Positions 61,141 through 64,000 of a stretch of DNA of 64,000 bases are shown piece by piece. The stretch's first letter is position 1. Each line of letters opens with the position of its first letter. Below the pieces are notes generated by a model. That model ran no database searches. It had not been told where the DNA came from and saw only the letters and a program-made list of their open reading frames with translations. Origin of the DNA: JBBATK01 sp039810585 (GTDB taxonomy: Bacteria; Bacteroidota; Ignavibacteria; Kapaibacteriales; NICIL-2); contig JBDHXF010000003.1 of NCBI GenBank assembly GCA_039810585.1, forward strand, positions 62,001 to 126,000, given 5' to 3'. The translations under genes were made by a program, and so were the position numbers.

Positions 61141-62475
61141 ATGTCATCATATCATGCGGAGCAGACCGACGGTTTGCAATTCAAGAACACATTTGTCCAT
61201 TATGCTGTGTTCGTTGCCATCGGCGTCGTCGTGGCGGTGCTCTTCCAGATGTTTGTTTTAAGTAACATCGTTGAAGGCTTCGTTGTATCGCAGTTCAAAC
61301 CGGACGGTTCACAGGGGAAACTGACACAGTTCAAAGGCGTGAAAGCTATTGCAACGCCGGACGGTGAAAGTCATGCCGGTCAGGACGTTAAGAGAGAGTA
61401 TATCAAACCGGACTTCATTTTCGACTTCAGTAGTATGAAACGTGAAGACAAGGTTCAAGGATATTCCAAGGAGCCAGGTGAATGGGTGGTAAAGGCTCCG
61501 AAACTTGGTGAGGAAGCAATCTATCTTGAGCCATACGGTTTCTGGATTTTGTCATTCGATGCCGGGTTTGTCGCTGCAATCTTAATCACGCTGATTTTAC
61601 CGAGTGGAATCGGTTTTGTGTCCATCAAGGTTGAACGTGAAATTCACAACAACAAAGCAAAAGTTCGTCTGCAAACAGGCTTCTCTGAGGAAATCGTTGA
61701 ACTATTGGCCATGCCCGATGCCAAACTGGCCGAGCTTGGTGAAACAGATCGCAAGCGCATAACCGACTTCTTCCGTGTAATCTGGAATCGCACAACACCG
61801 GAAGATCAAGGCGATACCTTCGGTTCACACCAAGTGGTGCATTTCGAAGACGTGTTTGATAAGAACACCGATTTGGTTGCGTTCCGCAACAATGGCTTGT
61901 ACATCCGTATTCGCGAACACTTCAGCGATTTCGTGGAAGGTGAAATTGAGGACATTAAATCAGCACACGAGTGGATGTCCAATCACTTTAAAATTTTCAA
62001 CGCGTTGCGTTTGTACATGGCTCACCACTTTACAGAGCAGTATTCAAACAACGTGACAGGATTCGCCTACGGTGGTGCTGCACTTCTGATTATCGCGGTT
62101 GGTATTCGTGGTTTGAAGTTCATTCCTTCCACTCGTCCTTCGCTCATTCTCTTCGCCATCCTCCTTGAATTCTCCATGTTGGCTTTGCTGGCTCTTACCT
62201 TGTTCTATACGGAAGAAGAAGAGCGTATGGACAAAATGCTCAAGAAGATGGAAGATGCGAGCCGTTCGCAGCTGGATGTACTTCAAGAGCAGCAGCGTGA
62301 CATTCGCACCTTTGTCGACAAGCTCATTGGCGAATCGTCTGAGATTATCAAGCGTCGCGTTGAAGAAGCTCTCTCCGAGCACCTGACTAACGACGTTGAA
62401 ATGCGCAAGCAACTCTCAGCTGCTATTCTGGAAAACCTTCGCATCGATTTCAAAGACAGTATTGATCGTCGATAA
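61141..62475 (+). CDS. Membrane protein with large soluble domain and C-terminal coiled coil, family not recognised
   Basis: A 444-residue protein that I cannot assign. Residues ~20-45 form a first membrane helix (VHYAVFVAIGVVVAVLFQMFVL), then an extracytoplasmic segment of ~95 residues, a second helix at ~140-162 (FDAGFVAAILITLILPSGIGFVSI), a charged soluble domain of ~140 residues, two further helices (~308-325 and ~333-355) and a final ~85-residue charged helix region (MDKMLKKMEDASRSQLDVLQEQQRD) that should coil. It may be a scaffold or sensor of membrane complexes; gliding/T9SS energisers and mechanosensitive-like families were considered without a matching motif. The ATG at 61141 follows TAGGGG; an in-frame TTG 9 nt upstream is less likely. 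It ends in a strong terminator. Confidence 0.75.
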   Translation: MSSYHAEQTDGLQFKNTFVHYAVFVAIGVVVAVLFQMFVLSNIVEGFVVSQFKPDGSQGKLTQFKGVKAIATPDGESHAGQDVKREYIKPDFIFDFSSMKREDKVQGYSKEPGEWVVKAPKLGEEAIYLEPYGFWILSFDAGFVAAILITLILPSGIGFVSIKVEREIHNNKAKVRLQTGFSEEIVELLAMPDAKLAELGETDRKRITDFFRVIWNRTTPEDQGDTFGSHQVVHFEDVFDKNTDLVAFRNNGLYIRIREHFSDFVEGEIEDIKSAHEWMSNHFKIFNALRLYMAHHFTEQYSNNVTGFAYGGAALLIIAVGIRGLKFIPSTRPSLILFAILLEFSMLALLALTLFYTEEEERMDKMLKKMEDASRSQLDVLQEQQRDIRTFVDKLIGESSEIIKRRVEEALSEHLTNDVEMRKQLSAAILENLRIDFKDSIDRR

Positions 62476-62490
62476 CAGTTTGACTATATT

Positions 62491-62526
62491 CGGGCTCCAC
62501 CATAGGGTGGAGCCCGTTTTGTTTTT
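62491..62526 (+). terminator. Strong rho-independent terminator
   Basis: An 11-bp perfect stem CGGGCTCCACC (62491-62501) / GGTGGAGCCCG (62506-62516), loop ATAG, followed by TTTTGTTTTT. It ends the unknown membrane gene 16 nt after its stop. Confidence 0.93.
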
Positions 62527-62634
62527 ACGCAGTCACCTTCCTCGTTGCATGAATATTTGCTACGTTCACCAATAATTCCTGAGTACCAACACGGTGTTGA
62601 CGTGTTACTCATTAGTGAACCGATTGTTCGTGCC

Positions 62635-64000
62635 ATGCCAGCATTTTTCCGTCTCTTCCTGTTTGCCTTCTTCGTATTGGGCCTTTGCGCTTCCGCACAA
62701 CAGGCACGCGTGTCGTCGTCTAATGATGATCATGGCTGCACCATTGACCTTACAAACCTCAGTACGGCCAACGATGCCATCGAACAACCTCTTCGCGCAC
62801 TCATCGCCCATCCCGAACGCACTGACTCGATTGAAGCAGCGATAGAACGACAGGTTTGTCGGCGCTTCTTCATCGTCGTCCCTTCCTCCGGCGCGCTCAG
62901 CGCTACGCTCCAAAACATACAAAGCGTTGAACGTACTCTGGGATCTGATGGCTCTGCTTTGCATCACACGATTGGTGTTGACATTCGCAGATTAGGAATC
63001 GTACGGGGAAATTCAGTAGCCGTTATCGTCCTCCATTGTTTTGAGAGTTCGACGCTACGGTCGTCAGTGCGGGTGCTGAATTCCTGCACCGTTAAGGTTC
63101 GATTCGGGGATTCGCTTGCGAGGGGGTCCGGTGGCCTGGTGCATCGCTTTCCGATGCAAGTCTTAAATAGCGAGTATCTGCACGGTGATAGCCGTGACGT
63201 GCGATTAGCCGCCATGTCAGCCGCACTTCGCCTCATAACGAGTGATTCCACGCAACTTCCCATCGAAGTGAGCACGCACAAGGACGGCGTTGCTCGCATT
63301 CGAGGCGTCGATATCCTTTCCATTCACCCTTCGTGGCAAGGTCAAGCGTGTTCGCTGTTGCATTTGCGGTATAAGGGACAAGAGCAATGGCTCGCCTGCA
63401 GCGATAGTGTGCTTTTGCCGACAACGGATCTGTATTTCCGGGGTAGTCATGCTTCGGGAGATACCACGTGGTACAGTCCGTTTTCCAACAACTGCGTGTA
63501 CTATCTTACGCTAGAAGCAGACCATTCGTCCAATCGCTACACTCTGCGAACATCAGGCGGAACGTCCACAATTCTCAACTCACTCGTTATCGACCGACAT
63601 TGTGAGGAAGAACACGAGTACGTGCAAGGATATTTCCGCGGATCGGATGCCAACGATTTCTTCTTAACGGAAACCGCCGAAGGGGAGAAGTGGGTGTGGA
63701 GGATGGTGAATCGCTATACACCGTTTGAACATCGCCAAGTTTTTGTCACGAACGACGCCTTGAACGATTCCGTTCATGTACACATTGAGTACGAGTCGCT
63801 GAACGACCTGCCGACCGTGAATCCGGACAAAAGGGTAGTTCTTACGCTGAACGGAGACGTTATACATGACGATACATTCGATGGTGCGACGGAAAAGCGA
63901 CTCGATATCAATGTGCCACGAGAAGTGTTCCGCGGCGGATTGTGTGATCTTCGATGTGTGTCCATCGGCACCGATACGACTGCTCTAAACTACTCTGAAT
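62635..64000 (+). CDS. Secreted C25 (gingipain/PorU)-like protein, N-terminal part (cut by window edge)
   Basis: An open frame of 455 codons with no stop up to the window end. Signal peptide: FFRLFLFAFFVLGLCASAQ. The following ~430 residues are beta-rich. Two segments resemble the N-terminal domains of C25-family proteins such as the T9SS sortase PorU: LYFRGSHASGDTTWYSPFSNNCVYYLTLE (in short, YFRG...GDTTWYSP.SNNCVYYLT) and HEYVQGYFRGSDANDFFLTE with EGEKWVWRMV. The catalytic His/Cys of a C25 domain would lie further on, outside the window. A paralogous gingipain-like cargo or a related secretion-associated protein is also possible. PorX at the other window end fits a T9SS genome. Confidence 0.55.
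   Translation, partial: MPAFFRLFLFAFFVLGLCASAQQARVSSSNDDHGCTIDLTNLSTANDAIEQPLRALIAHPERTDSIEAAIERQVCRRFFIVVPSSGALSATLQNIQSVERTLGSDGSALHHTIGVDIRRLGIVRGNSVAVIVLHCFESSTLRSSVRVLNSCTVKVRFGDSLARGSGGLVHRFPMQVLNSEYLHGDSRDVRLAAMSAALRLITSDSTQLPIEVSTHKDGVARIRGVDILSIHPSWQGQACSLLHLRYKGQEQWLACSDSVLLPTTDLYFRGSHASGDTTWYSPFSNNCVYYLTLEADHSSNRYTLRTSGGTSTILNSLVIDRHCEEEHEYVQGYFRGSDANDFFLTETAEGEKWVWRMVNRYTPFEHRQVFVTNDALNDSVHVHIEYESLNDLPTVNPDKRVVLTLNGDVIHDDTFDGATEKRLDINVPREVFRGGLCDLRCVSIGTDTTALNYSE

Overview
The window reads as a chromosomal segment of a Gram-negative bacterium of the Bacteroidota/Chlorobiota superphylum, most likely a Kapabacteria- or Ignavibacteria-like lineage (inference). Evidence: type IX secretion (T9SS) markers (a PorX-type response regulator cut by the left edge, secreted proteins with C-terminal sorting domains, a gingipain/PorU-like C25 N-terminus cut by the right edge); Bacteroidota-type promoters (TTG, 18-20 bp, TAnnTTTG); an F-ATPase cluster without atpD and atpC; a ferredoxin of the type common in this group. 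No rRNA, tRNA, CRISPR array, insertion sequence or prophage was recognised, so this looks like ordinary core chromosome with a surface-protein island.

Layout. 1-8 kb: porX (partial), hotdog thioesterase, ferredoxin, fibronectin-type T9SS cargo, nth, MATE exporter, membrane glycosyltransferase, MFS transporter. 8-16 kb: lipoprotein and M4 metallopeptidase with T9SS tail, lpdA, sucC, then a PhnD-like binding protein paired with a stand-alone HD (p)ppGpp-hydrolase-like protein. 16-19 kb: a Wza/Wzz-like polysaccharide export pair. 19-24.6 kb: inositol-phosphatase family protein, dapF with an M20 amidohydrolase, a SpoU methyltransferase overlapping a COG2509 flavoprotein. 24.7-30.7 kb: asnB with FkbM methyltransferase, NarL-type regulator, M3 oligopeptidase, Rieske lipoprotein.

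30.9-38.3 kb is the F-ATPase operon atpZ, a small membrane gene, atpB, atpE, atpF, atpH, atpA, hldD, atpG, read leftward from a well-formed promoter; the LPS heptose epimerase gene hldD sits between atpA and atpG. 38.5-44.6 kb: a TMTC-like membrane glycosyltransferase with TPRs, then a tight three-gene unit (WD40 propeller, carboxypeptidase-regulatory-like domain, the same domain plus OmpA) that together carries most domains of the T9SS protein PorE, a MerR regulator, an RsbW-like ATPase and YraN. 44.9-50.7 kb: LolC/E-type permease, lamin-tail secreted protein, free-methionine-sulfoxide reductase, ligA. 50.8-59 kb: two tandem giant repetitive secreted proteins resembling fibres or adhesins, with long exact DNA repeats. 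59-64 kb: L-lysine 6-transaminase, an unrecognised membrane/coiled-coil protein with a strong promoter overlapped by a palindrome, and the C25-like N-terminus.

Working together, the genes cover energy conservation (F-ATPase, SucC, Lpd), envelope building and export (HldD, Wza/Wzz, Lol permease, O-glycosylation candidate) and a T9SS-linked surface programme. A family of short intergenic hairpins, mostly just 3' of genes and mostly lacking U-tracts, is spread over the window.
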